Assembly: GCF_000023465.1 (NCBI RefSeq) | Contig: NC_014041.1 | Coordinates: forward strand, 4,455,501 to 4,519,500 | DNA: 64,000 bases | From: Zunongwangia profunda SM-A87 | Lineage (GTDB): Bacteria; Bacteroidota; Bacteroidia; Flavobacteriales; Flavobacteriaceae | Direction of reading: 5' to 3' | Shown: positions 53,977 through 63,321 of the stretch, one piece after another | Position numbering within the stretch: the stretch's first letter is position 1 | How the letters are laid out: each line of letters begins with the position of its first letter | Notes under the pieces: generated by a model | What the model was told of the DNA's origin: nothing | The model's input: only the letters and a program-made list of their open reading frames with translations | The model's database searches: none | Position numbers and translations under genes: made by a program

Positions 53977-54844
53977 CGTCGTTTTCTTCGTTATAATTTT
54001 GATATTTGAACTTATAGCTTAGCATTTTGTAGTACAGTTTTGCCGCAAGAAAATCTGAAGACTTCTCATTTTTATTTGGACAAAGCTCTACAATATCAAA
54101 GCCAACTACATTCTTTTTCTTAAACATTAATTTTAAAAATTCTAAGGTCTCATACCAGAACAAACCTCCCGGCTCTGGTGTACCTGTAGAAGGCAAGATA
54201 GAAGGATCAAAAGCATCCAAATCTATGGTGATAAATACATTTGGCGTCATTTGACCAATAGCATCATCCATCCAGTCTTCGTAAAGATCATGACCAAAAT
54301 ACACCTGGTTCTCGTCCATGTGTTCGGTCTCTGAGATATCCATAGATCGAATTCCTACCTGAATAAGATTGGTTTTTTTACTTGCCTCATACATTGCACA
54401 GGCGTGATTGCATTTAGAACCTTCATATTCTGGTCTTAAATCGGCATGTGCATCTAATTGAACTACAGTAAGATCTTCAAAACTTTCATTAAAAGCCCTA
54501 ATACTGCCAATAGAAATACTATGCTCCCCTCCAAAAAGCGTTACAAATTTTTCCTGAGCGATGTAATTTTTAGTGGTTTTATATACCGCCTCTACCATTT
54601 TCTCCGGTGATGAATTTTCGGTAACGGCTGGTGCTAAATACACTCCTTTTTTATAAACTTCAGATCTGGTTTCTATGTCATAGACTTCCATATTTTCTGA
54701 AGCTTCCAAAAATGCATCTGGACCTTTATCTGCGCCTTTTTGCCAGGTACTGGTACCATCATAAGGAACAGGAATTAATACCACCTTCGCCTCATCTATC
54801 CTGGCATATTTATCGGGTATACCGGCATAATTCTTTTTACTCAT
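53969..54844 (-). CDS. speB: Agmatinase
   Basis: The protein has 291 residues. The arginase/ureohydrolase manganese ligands are visible in GGEHSISIG, QLDAHADLRPEYEG and TIDLDAFDPS. GTPEPGGLFW completes the family. It hydrolyses agmatine to putrescine and urea. The first motif has Glu in place of the usual Asp in GGDHS. It lies between arginine decarboxylase (66-base gap) and the deoxyhypusine-synthase-like gene (8-base overlap). Confidence 0.92.
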   Translation of the reverse strand: MSKKNYAGIPDKYARIDEAKVVLIPVPYDGTSTWQKGADKGPDAFLEASENMEVYDIETRSEVYKKGVYLAPAVTENSSPEKMVEAVYKTTKNYIAQEKFVTLFGGEHSISIGSIRAFNESFEDLTVVQLDAHADLRPEYEGSKCNHACAMYEASKKTNLIQVGIRSMDISETEHMDENQVYFGHDLYEDWMDDAIGQMTPNVFITIDLDAFDPSILPSTGTPEPGGLFWYETLEFLKLMFKKKNVVGFDIVELCPNKNEKSSDFLAAKLYYKMLSYKFKYQNYNEENDDE

Positions 54845-54910
54845 TTTAATCTAATTGGTTTAATAAGAAATAGTTGATTATTTTAAAGATATAAATTTTA
54901 GTTCTCATAT

Positions 54911-56305
54911 TTAGTCATAGCCCAAAATATCTAACATATCTTCGGCTTTTTGCTGTTCACTAAATAATTTAGTGAATATCTTACCATTTTCGTCTTTATC
55001 GATGAGCACATGTTTTGGCTGTGGAATTAAACAGTGCTGTAAGCCTCCAAAACCTCCAATGGTTTGCTGGTAGGCTCCTGTATTAAAAAAGCCTATATAC
55101 AGCGGCTTATCTTTTTTAAACTTAGGGAGATAAATCGCATTGGTATTTTGCTCGCTGTTATAATAATCATCACTATCACAGGTTAATCCCCCCAACAGTA
55201 CGCGCTCGTACTCATCATTCCAGCGATTAATGGCCAGCATGACAAATTTTTTGCTAATTGCCCAGGTATCTGGTAATGTCGTAATGAAAGAGGAGTTGAT
55301 CATATTCCATTTTTCACGATCGTTTTGCTGCTTTTGGTATAAGATTTCATAAATGGCACCACCACTTTCTCCTACGGTAAAACTTCCGAATTCGGTAAAA
55401 AGATTAGGCACTTCTACATCTGCCTCTTTGCAGGCCAGCTGAATCTGATTAATGATTTCTTCTACCATATACTGATAATCATAATCAAAAGCCAGTGAAT
55501 TTTTGATAGGAAATCCTCCACCAATATTCAGGCTATCTAATGTAGGGCAAATTCTTTTAAGGTTAATATAAACCTTAAGACACTTATTAAGTTCGTTCCA
55601 GTAATAAGCAGTATCTCGAATCCCGGTATTGATAAAAAAGTGAAGCATTTTCAGATTCACCTTATCATTATCTTTTATTGATTGGTTGTAAAACGGTACA
55701 ATATTTTTGTACCCAATCCCCAATCTAGAGGTATAGAATTCAAATTTCGGTTCTTCTTCAGAAGCAATTCTAATCCCTACTTCAAAATCGTCGTTTATGC
55801 GATCTTCTAGCAGGCTTAACTCTTCATAATTGTCAATAATGGGAATACAATTTTTATGTCCATTATTAATTAACCGGCCTATATTGGCCACATATTGATC
55901 TCGCTTAAATCCATTACAAATAACATAAGCATCGTCTTTCAGTTTTCCGGAAGCCTTTAATTTCTCAACGATATTAATATCGAAAGCTGACGAAGTTTCA
56001 ATATGAATATCATTTTTAAGCGCTTCGTTCATTACATATTGAAAGTGCGAACTCTTTGTACAATAACAGTAATTATAAGTTCCCTTATAATCAAGGTTTT
56101 TCATGGCGGCTTTAAACCAGCCTTTTGCACGATTGATATTGTCTGAAATTTTTGGTAGATAAGTGAATTTTAATGGTGCGCCGTATTGCTTAACAAGCTC
56201 CATTAAATCAATATCATGAAATTGAAGCTCACTACCCTCTAATTTAAATTCCTCCTGAGGAAAGTAGTAAGTCTGATCGATTAAATCCCTGTACTTGGTA
56301 TTCAA
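54911..56305 (-). CDS. speA: Arginine decarboxylase (fold III, PLP-dependent)
   Basis: The protein has 464 residues. TTG at 56305 appears to be the start, giving NTKYRDLIDQTYYFPQEEF, the usual beginning of the Bacteroidota enzyme. The PLP lysine candidate is Lys84 in YCTKSSH. Later motifs are LNIGGGFP, FGSFTVGESG and GGLTCDSDDYY with the Cys of the active-site loop. It is shorter than the 630-residue SpeA of enteric bacteria. It makes agmatine for the agmatinase gene that follows, as the first gene of the polyamine operon. Confidence 0.9.
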   Translation of the reverse strand: MNTKYRDLIDQTYYFPQEEFKLEGSELQFHDIDLMELVKQYGAPLKFTYLPKISDNINRAKGWFKAAMKNLDYKGTYNYCYCTKSSHFQYVMNEALKNDIHIETSSAFDINIVEKLKASGKLKDDAYVICNGFKRDQYVANIGRLINNGHKNCIPIIDNYEELSLLEDRINDDFEVGIRIASEEEPKFEFYTSRLGIGYKNIVPFYNQSIKDNDKVNLKMLHFFINTGIRDTAYYWNELNKCLKVYINLKRICPTLDSLNIGGGFPIKNSLAFDYDYQYMVEEIINQIQLACKEADVEVPNLFTEFGSFTVGESGGAIYEILYQKQQNDREKWNMINSSFITTLPDTWAISKKFVMLAINRWNDEYERVLLGGLTCDSDDYYNSEQNTNAIYLPKFKKDKPLYIGFFNTGAYQQTIGGFGGLQHCLIPQPKHVLIDKDENGKIFTKLFSEQQKAEDMLDILGYD

Positions 56306-56623
56306 TTTTATAAAAGTAGATTGGTTAAAAATTAAAAATTAGTTATTAATATCACAGCCTGAAAATTCAGATTGATAAAATATTGTTAAGAAAATTTATA
56401 ATATACAAAAATTGAGATTTAGAATTACCTCTAAACCTAATGACTGCCTGAGTTGACAGATACCTGAAGAAAAAAATGTTTTTCAATCTAAAAACACTAA
56501 AAAATAAATCTATTAATTAAAAACTTTTGTCGCCGGATGCTTTTTAAATAATAGTTGCTACCACCCGTCACGAAACAGGTGGTAAATGTAAATAAAAAAT
56601 TAATGGAAAAATTAAAAAACCAA
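56306..56623. other. 318-base gap with hairpin
   Basis: It lies between the pseudouridine synthase end and the arginine decarboxylase start. TACCACC (56559-56565) pairs with GGTGGTA (56578-56584), extendable by GT/AC, which puts a hairpin about 40 bases after the pseudouridine synthase stop. The minus-strand sequence after it is not T-rich, so terminator activity is uncertain. The rest is AT-rich; the decarboxylase promoter must be here but was not identified. Confidence 0.45.
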
Positions 56624-57460
56624 CTACAAATTTCCAAGGTTAATTACCTCTTGTTTGGTAAGGGTCCTAAACCTTCCTCGTGGTAAATCTTTTTTAGTTA
56701 ACCCTCCATAAACCACTCGGTCCAGATTCAATATTTCGTAGCTTAAACTCTTAAATATCTTTTGTACAATATGAGGTTTTGTACTGGTAAGTTCCATTCC
56801 CACCTCAGTCTTAGGGCGATCTTTAACGTAACTTACATCCGTCACATTAATCTTTTTACTTTCAATATAAACGCCTTCCCTGATTTTCTCAAGATCATCT
56901 TGCGATAATGCATGATCCAATTTTATATGATAAATCTGCCGAATTCCGTTTTTAGGGTTAGCGAGTTTCTTGGCTAAAGCACCATCATTGGTAAATACCA
57001 ACAAACCGGTTGTTTGGGTATCTAATTTACCAATAGGATCTAATTTAGATTTAGAAGCTTTCGCCATAATATCCATTACAGTTAATCCTCCTTTGTGTAC
57101 ACTTCCGGTTACAAAAACACCTTTAGATTTGTTAAGTACAAAATATTCCGGTTTATCTGGAGTAATACTTCGTCCGTCAAATTTTACCTCATCGGTTAAT
57201 TGTACTTTATAGCCCATCTCGGTCACTACTTCGCCGTTTACCGAAACATTACCGGAAGCGATATAAATATCGGCATCCCTACGTGAGCAAATACCTGCAT
57301 TAGCAATATATTTATTTAAACGCATTCCATCTTCACGCTTTTCCAAAGCAGTGTTTTTACGTTTTATGGGTGCATTACCACGAGCATACGATTTCTTACG
57401 ACTGCTGCCGCCCTGTCTTCCACTAAATTTTTTCCCTGAAGAATTATCACTTCTGCTCAT
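56624..57460 (-). CDS. rluB: rRNA pseudouridine synthase (RluB/RsuA family)
   Basis: The ATG at 57458-57460 gives 278 residues; a TTG six codons upstream is less likely. A basic, Ser/Gly/Arg-rich N-terminal tail of about 45 residues precedes the S4 RNA-binding domain (MRLNKYIANAGICSRRDAD, VSVNGEVV). The catalytic domain has the Asp in PIGKLDTQTTGLLVFTNDG. C-terminal PRGRFRTLTKQEV is typical. It isomerises uridine in ribosomal RNA. It lies 108 bases from the prenyltransferase gene and may be a separate transcript. Confidence 0.92.
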   Translation of the reverse strand: MSRSDNSSGKKFSGRQGGSSRKKSYARGNAPIKRKNTALEKREDGMRLNKYIANAGICSRRDADIYIASGNVSVNGEVVTEMGYKVQLTDEVKFDGRSITPDKPEYFVLNKSKGVFVTGSVHKGGLTVMDIMAKASKSKLDPIGKLDTQTTGLLVFTNDGALAKKLANPKNGIRQIYHIKLDHALSQDDLEKIREGVYIESKKINVTDVSYVKDRPKTEVGMELTSTKPHIVQKIFKSLSYEILNLDRVVYGGLTKKDLPRGRFRTLTKQEVINLGNL

Positions 57461-57568
57461 ATCGCTAATTTTTTGCAAAGATACTGGTTCGTATCGATGT
57501 TAAAAAATGATTATCAAAAGATTTTGATTTATTTTAAAGTCAACTTACTAAAATCTAGGAATTTGCTT

Positions 57569-58474
57569 TTAGAACACTCTATTTAAAAGGGTATCAGGAT
57601 CAATAAGTAAGATACTAAAAACCCCGGCTACAATAATAAATTTCAGGATATTGTGGAGTATCAGGTACTGCCACTTTGTTTTGCTGAAATAAAGAATCAA
57701 CATAAATAATGTTAGTAAAAAAAAGCTGGCATAAAAATAATAATGCATATAGCCCACATTAAACTTTTGGGTAAGTAATAAGGTAGGAATGATAGAAATT
57801 AAGAATAAAATCCCTAAAAATAGCTTACTCCATTTTTCTCCATAAACAACAGGAATAGTATGATAATTTAGAGCCAGATCTCCCCTTATGTTTTCAAGGT
57901 CTTTTACCAGCTCCCGCATGGCAATCATCAAGAATAAAAATGCAGCGTGAATAAAAATCACCGTTTCAGTATTCCCATAATATACGAACACCGCAAAAAA
58001 TGGAATGATGGCAATAACGGAAGCAACTAGGTTTCCCACAAAAAGAATTCTCTTTAAACGATGCGAATAAAACCAAATGGAAAAAATATACAGGGAAAAA
58101 AAAACAACGGTTTTAAAAGACACATAGCTGGCAAAAAATACCGCAAACATATTTAGTATAAAATATACCGAAAGTTTTGTTCGCTGTCCTACGATCCTGT
58201 CCAACATTGTTTTTTTGGGGCGATTTATCAGATCCTTCTCGCTATCGTAAAAGTTATTGATAATATACCCTGAAGCAATTACGCTTGCCGTACTTAAAAT
58301 CAGGAAAAAAAGATTATCATCAAAAAAAACCTCACGCAACGGAAGATTTGGTGCAAGTATAAAAGCTGAAGCCAGGTATTGGGCAATAACGATCATCAAA
58401 ATATTATAACCGCGTACCACAGAAAAGAGGCTTAGCATCTTAAGCAAAAAACGCTTATTCATTAGCGAAGCCAT
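57569..58474 (-). CDS. UbiA-family prenyltransferase (geranylgeranylglycerol-phosphate-type)
   Basis: The protein has 301 residues and 8-9 membrane helices. The first Asp-rich motif is NNFYDSEKDLINRPKK (about 67-82) and the second is DLENIRGDLALNYHT. This is the UbiA superfamily. The Bacteroidota branch is often named geranylgeranylglycerol-phosphate geranylgeranyltransferase, but its true acceptor is not settled. It lies 23 bases after the mevalonate kinase gene, so isoprenoid precursor and prenyl transfer are encoded together. Confidence 0.88.
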   Translation of the reverse strand: MASLMNKRFLLKMLSLFSVVRGYNILMIVIAQYLASAFILAPNLPLREVFFDDNLFFLILSTASVIASGYIINNFYDSEKDLINRPKKTMLDRIVGQRTKLSVYFILNMFAVFFASYVSFKTVVFFSLYIFSIWFYSHRLKRILFVGNLVASVIAIIPFFAVFVYYGNTETVIFIHAAFLFLMIAMRELVKDLENIRGDLALNYHTIPVVYGEKWSKLFLGILFLISIIPTLLLTQKFNVGYMHYYFYASFFLLTLFMLILYFSKTKWQYLILHNILKFIIVAGVFSILLIDPDTLLNRVF

Positions 58475-58497
58475 AGGCTATAATTTTTCAGATAAAA

Positions 58498-59442
58498 TTA
58501 GAAGGTATATACCACCTCCAGATTGTAATCTTTTAGGGACTTTCTGGCTTTCTCGATATCTTCTGTAAATCCTAGAATATATCCTCCGCCTCCAGAACCA
58601 CAAAGCTTCAGATAATAATCGTTGGTTTCGATACCCTGTTTCCAAAGCTTATGGAATTTAGACGGGATCATAGGTTTAAAGTTATCTAAAACTACGTGAG
58701 AAAGACTTTTTACATTTTTAAAAAGCGACTTCACATCTCCTTTTAGGAAATCTTCTACACAGGCATCTGTATGCTTTACGAACTGATTTTTAAGCATTTT
58801 CCTAAACGGCTCCTGCTTCATGTTTTCCATAAATATAGAAACCATAGGTGCCGTTTCTCCCGTAGAACCACTATCTAATAAAAACACCGCTCCGGTACCG
58901 TTTTCGGTTTGCGAAGGGATTCCAGCCGGCTCAATATTATCTTTGGAATTAATTAAAATAGGGATGCTTAAATAGCTGTTTAAAGGATCTAAACCAGAAG
59001 ACTCACCATGAAAAAAGCTTTCCATTTTTCCAAAAATCTTCTTCAGCTTTAACAATTTGTCCCTGGTTAGGTTTTCTAAAACCGTAATTTTATCGGTAGC
59101 ATATTTATCATAAATAGCAGCGACTAGAGCACCACTACTCCCCACACCGTAACCTTGAGGAATACTGGAATCAAAGTACATTCCTTTTTCGATATCTACT
59201 TCTAAAGTTACAATATCAAACTGTACCAGTTCAGGATGTTCTTTCTGAAGTGTGTTCAGGTAATTGGAAAAACGCCTTAAGTGCTCGTTAGATTCTTTTG
59301 CTTTTGCTGTAGGCTCTGCAGAAACTTTTAAAGCTCCGTTATAAAAATTGTAGGGGATTGATAATCCTTTGGAATCTTTTATAATTCCATATTCCCCAAA
59401 CAATAAAATTTTCGAATAAAATAAAGGTCCTTTCATATACAT
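58498..59442 (-). CDS. Mevalonate kinase (GHMP family)
   Basis: The protein has 314 residues. SKILLFGEYGII opens the fold, the GHMP ATP loop is IPQGYGVGSSGALVAA (about 93-108), and the C-terminal motif is LKLCGSGGGGYILGF. These mark the GHMP kinases; GEY and the pathway context point to mevalonate kinase. It phosphorylates mevalonate in the cytoplasm. It lies between the diphosphomevalonate decarboxylase and UbiA-family genes. Confidence 0.87.
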   Translation of the reverse strand: MYMKGPLFYSKILLFGEYGIIKDSKGLSIPYNFYNGALKVSAEPTAKAKESNEHLRRFSNYLNTLQKEHPELVQFDIVTLEVDIEKGMYFDSSIPQGYGVGSSGALVAAIYDKYATDKITVLENLTRDKLLKLKKIFGKMESFFHGESSGLDPLNSYLSIPILINSKDNIEPAGIPSQTENGTGAVFLLDSGSTGETAPMVSIFMENMKQEPFRKMLKNQFVKHTDACVEDFLKGDVKSLFKNVKSLSHVVLDNFKPMIPSKFHKLWKQGIETNDYYLKLCGSGGGGYILGFTEDIEKARKSLKDYNLEVVYTF

Positions 59443-59589
59443 TAGCCTTTTAGCATTCAGAAATTAAAAATTTGCATTATAGCCGTTTACTAGATAATCG
59501 AGATTAAATACTTCAAGGCTTAGCTCAAAATAAAAAAGTAATTTTCTAAACAATACCTCGTTGACTTACCCTGAGGCACTTAAGTAAAT

Positions 59590-60681
59590 TTACAACTTTT
59601 TTGATCCTTTTCCAATTTCGTCACAAATATAGTGTCCATTTTCACAATAGACAACTAACTCGTTCTTAACAAATTCCAAAATTTCTTCTTTAAACTGAGA
59701 AGGATATAACATATGCACGTTTGCACCGGCATCTAAAGTGAAACAAACCGGAATTTTGCTTTCCTCACGCTTCTCCCAGATTTTATTAATAATCGCCAGC
59801 GTATTGGGTTTCATCAATAAAAAATAGGGATCACTGCTCATCATCATAGCATGCAACGTAAGTGCTTCACGTTCCACTATTTTAATAAATTGCTTTACAT
59901 CTCCTTTTTCAAAAGCAGGAATCAAAGCACTTAAATGATCATGTGCCTGTTGAAACCTGGCCGCTGCAAAAGCATGCCCGTGCATTAGATCATGACCCAC
60001 AGTGCTGCTCACTTGTTTTTTACCCTTATCAACAAGCAATATGGTATCCTGATAATCTTTAAAAACATCGGCAATTTTAAATGGATACTGAACGCCATAA
60101 GTATCACTACTTAACGGAATTTCCTGATGTTGTCCCCAAACTACAAGATCACCTCTTACACTTCTGCAAGCGCTACCGCTACCCAGCCTTGCCAAAAACG
60201 ATGCCTTTTTATAAAAGAAATCATCTTCTGTTTCAGGGAATAAGCTTTTTTCCAGACTCATCACACAAAGTGCTAACGCACTCATCCCACTGGCCGACGA
60301 AGCAATTCCGCTACTATGTGGAAATGAATTATCAGAAACCACCTCAAACTTAAACTCTTCTAAATAAGAACAATATGGCAAAATTCGTTTAAAAAAAGAG
60401 ACTATTTTAGGTTTAAAACTCTCTTTCTTAACGCCTTCAAAGATAACATCGAACTCGATTCCTCTCGAAGTAGTAGAATTATCAGAAACTTTAACATAGT
60501 TTAATCTGGTGGTGGTTTTACAATTTTTAAGAGTAAAGCTTATAGAGGGATTAGCAGGAATTTGATTTTCCTTTTTCCCCCAATATTTCACCAGAGCTAT
60601 ATTACTTGGGGCTTCCCAGCAAACCGATCCACTTTCTACAGCATTTTTCAAAGGTGCTGAGACAAACTCCTTATCAGGCAT
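59590..60681 (-). CDS. mvaD: Diphosphomevalonate decarboxylase
   Basis: The protein has 363 residues. SNIALVKYWGKK (22-33) and PANPSISFTL are near-diagnostic. The phosphate loop is SSGIASSASGMSALALC, followed by GSGSACRSVRG. It carries out the ATP-driven decarboxylation to isopentenyl diphosphate, showing that the organism uses the mevalonate pathway. The final GHMP part has FTLDAGANVHMLYP. It is the first gene of the isoprenoid run, 147 bases ahead of mevalonate kinase. Confidence 0.95.
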   Translation of the reverse strand: MPDKEFVSAPLKNAVESGSVCWEAPSNIALVKYWGKKENQIPANPSISFTLKNCKTTTRLNYVKVSDNSTTSRGIEFDVIFEGVKKESFKPKIVSFFKRILPYCSYLEEFKFEVVSDNSFPHSSGIASSASGMSALALCVMSLEKSLFPETEDDFFYKKASFLARLGSGSACRSVRGDLVVWGQHQEIPLSSDTYGVQYPFKIADVFKDYQDTILLVDKGKKQVSSTVGHDLMHGHAFAAARFQQAHDHLSALIPAFEKGDVKQFIKIVEREALTLHAMMMSSDPYFLLMKPNTLAIINKIWEKREESKIPVCFTLDAGANVHMLYPSQFKEEILEFVKNELVVYCENGHYICDEIGKGSKKL

Positions 60682-60699
60682 TTTTCTTTAGATTTTTAG

Positions 60700-60707
60700 C
60701 AAATATA
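60700..60707 (-). promoter_or_regulatory. Flavobacterial -7 box upstream of mvaD
   Basis: On the minus strand TATATTTG matches the Bacteroidota consensus TAnnTTTG exactly and ends 18 bases before the mvaD ATG. This would give a short leader. The TTTG upstream is 29 bases away, too far for the usual -33 spacing, so only the -7 element is supported. Confidence 0.4.
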
Positions 60708-60784
60708 TACTTTTAAATTTTTCCCGATAAAAGATGCAAAATTCATTTTTTTTATTATTTTTAAAGTCAAACCTAACTTAACTA

Positions 60785-61261
60785 ATGAATTCTAAGCTGC
60801 TTCTACGCAGCGTAACAGCTACCGCTGTTTGTCTGGTTTTTGGCTTTTTGGGAATAATTGCTCTTCAAAACGGACTGGACTCCTGGTATGCTGCGCTGCA
60901 AAAACCATGGTTTACACCGCCAGAATCTTTATTTGGGCCGGTTTGGACAATCATGTATATACTAATTGGAATTTCGGCAGGCCTAGTTTGGAACAAAGGC
61001 TTTTATCATAAATGGGTTAAAACTGCTCTTTATCATTTTGGGTTTATTTTGCTGCTTAATGCCTTTTGGTTTTTATTTTTCTTTGGATTACATGAACCCA
61101 TGATCGCATTAATTGCTATAAGCGCGGTTTTTATAGTATTGCTTATTACTATCAGGTGGTTTAAAGTTGTTAGTGTTCTCTCAGCATATCTTCTTATACC
61201 TTATGCCGTTTGGGTCCTTTTCCTTATCGTTTTCACTTTTGAATTTTGGCGAATTAACTAA
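60785..61261 (+). CDS. tspO: TspO/MBR family protein
   Basis: The protein has 158 residues and five membrane helices, the normal TspO size. The signature W-F-T-P-P is in LQKPWFTPPESLFGPVWT (about 37-54), and LLNAFWFLFFFG and PYAVWVLFLIVFTFEFW end the fold. TspO proteins bind tetrapyrroles and respond to stress or light; the bacterial role varies. It is divergent from mvaD (103-base gap) and its end overlaps the convergent flavoprotein gene by 8 bases. Confidence 0.95.
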   Translation: MNSKLLLRSVTATAVCLVFGFLGIIALQNGLDSWYAALQKPWFTPPESLFGPVWTIMYILIGISAGLVWNKGFYHKWVKTALYHFGFILLLNAFWFLFFFGLHEPMIALIAISAVFIVLLITIRWFKVVSVLSAYLLIPYAVWVLFLIVFTFEFWRIN

Positions 61262-62474
61262 TATCCCCGGCTATCGCTTTTGCCACCATATACCCACCAG
61301 TCCATGCATTTTGAAAATTAAATCCACCAGTAAGAGCATCGATATTCAATACCTCTCCGGCCAAATAAAGGCTTTTATATTTTTTACTACGAAAGCTTTT
61401 AAAATCGATTTCTTTTAAATCCACACCGCCTGCGGTTACAAATTCATCTTTAAAAGTACTTTTCCCATTTACAGTAAACTCTCCTTTAGTAAGTTGAAAA
61501 GCCAACTGATCTAACTGCGTCTTTGATACATTTGCCCAAACCTCATCTCCTGAAATAGCTGCAGCCGTTACCAATTTTACCCAAAGTCGCTTTGGGAGCT
61601 CAAATTGTGCATATTTCGATACTTTTTGTTTTGCTGAGGACTTTTTTATACTCCGCAATCCTTCTAAAATCGTATCTGGATTAAAACCCGGCACCCAATT
61701 CACAAAAATCGAAAATTGATAATCACAGTCATTTAACTCCCTTGCCCCCCAGGCCGAAAGCTTTAAAATTCCCGGACCGCTCATCCCCCAGTGAGTGATA
61801 AGAAGCGGGCCTTCACTTTCTAATCCAGAGTTTGGGATTTTCACTTCAGCAAACGTAGAGATACCAGCCAAATTTTTAATCCTTGTATCTTTGATATTAA
61901 AAGTAAACAACGAAGGGACTGCATTCACCATCTTATGCCCTAACTTTTTCAGAATATCCCACATTTTGGGGTTACTGCCCGTTGCAATCACCAGTTTATC
62001 GCATGTAAAATTAGTTTTTATACTTTCTATACACCAGTATTCGTTTTCTTTCCAAATATTTTTTACCGGCTGTCCGGTAAGTACTTCAATTCCCAAGCGC
62101 CGGGTTTCAGACAAAAAGCAATCAATAATGGTTTCAGAACTATCAGTAACCGGAAACATTCTTCCATCTTCCTCGGTCTTTAATTCTACACTTCGTTCTG
62201 CAAACCAGCCAATGGTATCGCCTGTCATAAAATGATGAAACGGTCCTAGCAGCTCTTTTTCTCCTCTTGGATAATTACGCGTTAAATCTTTCGGTATAAA
62301 TTCGGCATGGGTCACGTTACAGCGCCCTCCTCCTGAAATTTTCACTTTAGATAACACGGTTTTGCCCCGCTCTAAAATGGCAATCTTTAATTCGGGATTA
62401 AAATTTGCCAGATTAATCGCGGTAAAAAAACCGGCTGCTCCACCTCCTACTACCAATACATCATAGTGCACCAT
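61254..62474 (-). CDS. BaiN/HI0933-family flavoprotein
   Basis: The protein has 406 residues. The FAD loop is VVGGGAAGFFTAI (8-20). The family signature KISGGGRCNVTH is at about 45-56, and LYLAGEVLNIDALTGGFNFQ ends the fold. Members are NAD(P)/FAD-dependent oxidoreductases of the YhiN/HI0933 group; some reduce steroid intermediates, but the general physiological role is unclear. Gene order with tspO is convergent with an 8-base overlap. It is 24 bases from the phosphodiesterase gene upstream. Confidence 0.93.
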   Translation of the reverse strand: MVHYDVLVVGGGAAGFFTAINLANFNPELKIAILERGKTVLSKVKISGGGRCNVTHAEFIPKDLTRNYPRGEKELLGPFHHFMTGDTIGWFAERSVELKTEEDGRMFPVTDSSETIIDCFLSETRRLGIEVLTGQPVKNIWKENEYWCIESIKTNFTCDKLVIATGSNPKMWDILKKLGHKMVNAVPSLFTFNIKDTRIKNLAGISTFAEVKIPNSGLESEGPLLITHWGMSGPGILKLSAWGARELNDCDYQFSIFVNWVPGFNPDTILEGLRSIKKSSAKQKVSKYAQFELPKRLWVKLVTAAAISGDEVWANVSKTQLDQLAFQLTKGEFTVNGKSTFKDEFVTAGGVDLKEIDFKSFRSKKYKSLYLAGEVLNIDALTGGFNFQNAWTGGYMVAKAIAGDIS

Positions 62475-62498
62475 ACGCCTCTTTAAAACTAGTTTTAG

Positions 62499-63164
62499 TT
62501 ATAATCGATCTGGAAAATCAGAGAAAATACCATCCACATCAAGACTTTTTAGTTTCTTAATCTTCTCTGGTTTATTTACGGTCCAAACATAAACTTTAAT
62601 ATCGTTTCGATGACAATCTGCGATAAAATCTCTGGTCACCATTTTGTAATAAGGATGTATAGAAAAAGCTTTTAAATGCCTTGCCTGTAAAAATGCCATA
62701 CTAAGATCATTTTCGGTTAAGACGGCAACCGGAATTTCGGGATTCAAACTACGTAAACTCATTAATTCGTTAAAACTAAAACTGGAGATAAGAATTTTTG
62801 ATTCCGGAAATTTTTGCAGGCATTTTAAAACCGGCTCGGCCGTCCCCTCTCCTTTTAGTTCGATATTTAAAATCACTTTATCCTGAATCAGTTCCAACAC
62901 CTCGGATAAGGTTGGGATCTGATATCCCTCTCTGGTCCTAAACGATTTAATTTGCGCCAGGCTTTTATCGCTTACCACTCCATTTCCTGAAGTCGTATTA
63001 CCAAGTTCCTCATCATGAATTACGACCAGTTCCCCGGTTTTGCAAAGATGCACATCAATCTCGATCATATCGACTTTAAGCAGCATCGCCTTTTTAATAC
63101 TTTCGAGTGTGTTTTCTGCTACGTGGCCTTTTGCGCCACGATGTCCGATTTTTAAAGTTGCCAT
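62499..63164 (-). CDS. Glycerophosphodiester phosphodiesterase
   Basis: The protein has 221 residues. GHRGAKGHVAENT (7-19) holds catalytic His8 and metal ligand Glu17. EIDVHLCKTG holds Glu35 and Asp37, and VVIHDEEL holds the second His. LNIELKGEG and VYVWTVNKPEKI complete the GDPD barrel. It has no signal peptide, so it is probably cytoplasmic, releasing glycerol-3-phosphate from lipid head-group diesters. It precedes the BaiN-like gene in the same direction. Confidence 0.94.
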   Translation of the reverse strand: MATLKIGHRGAKGHVAENTLESIKKAMLLKVDMIEIDVHLCKTGELVVIHDEELGNTTSGNGVVSDKSLAQIKSFRTREGYQIPTLSEVLELIQDKVILNIELKGEGTAEPVLKCLQKFPESKILISSFSFNELMSLRSLNPEIPVAVLTENDLSMAFLQARHLKAFSIHPYYKMVTRDFIADCHRNDIKVYVWTVNKPEKIKKLKSLDVDGIFSDFPDRL

Positions 63165-63321
63165 TTGTTTAGTCTGTTGTTAGTTAGTTTTATTCAAATA
63201 ATTTTTAGTTCAAAAAATTAAAATCGGCATCCCTTTAGAAATGCTTAGGACAACTTAACATTTTTTTTGCCTCTACCATGATTAAATTGACTCGATTTCA
63301 AACTACTAAAATGCAAATTTT

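Noticed and set aside
61795..62235. 146-codon plus-strand ORF
   Set aside because: It lies opposite the well-supported BaiN/HI0933 flavoprotein gene and has no motif of its own.
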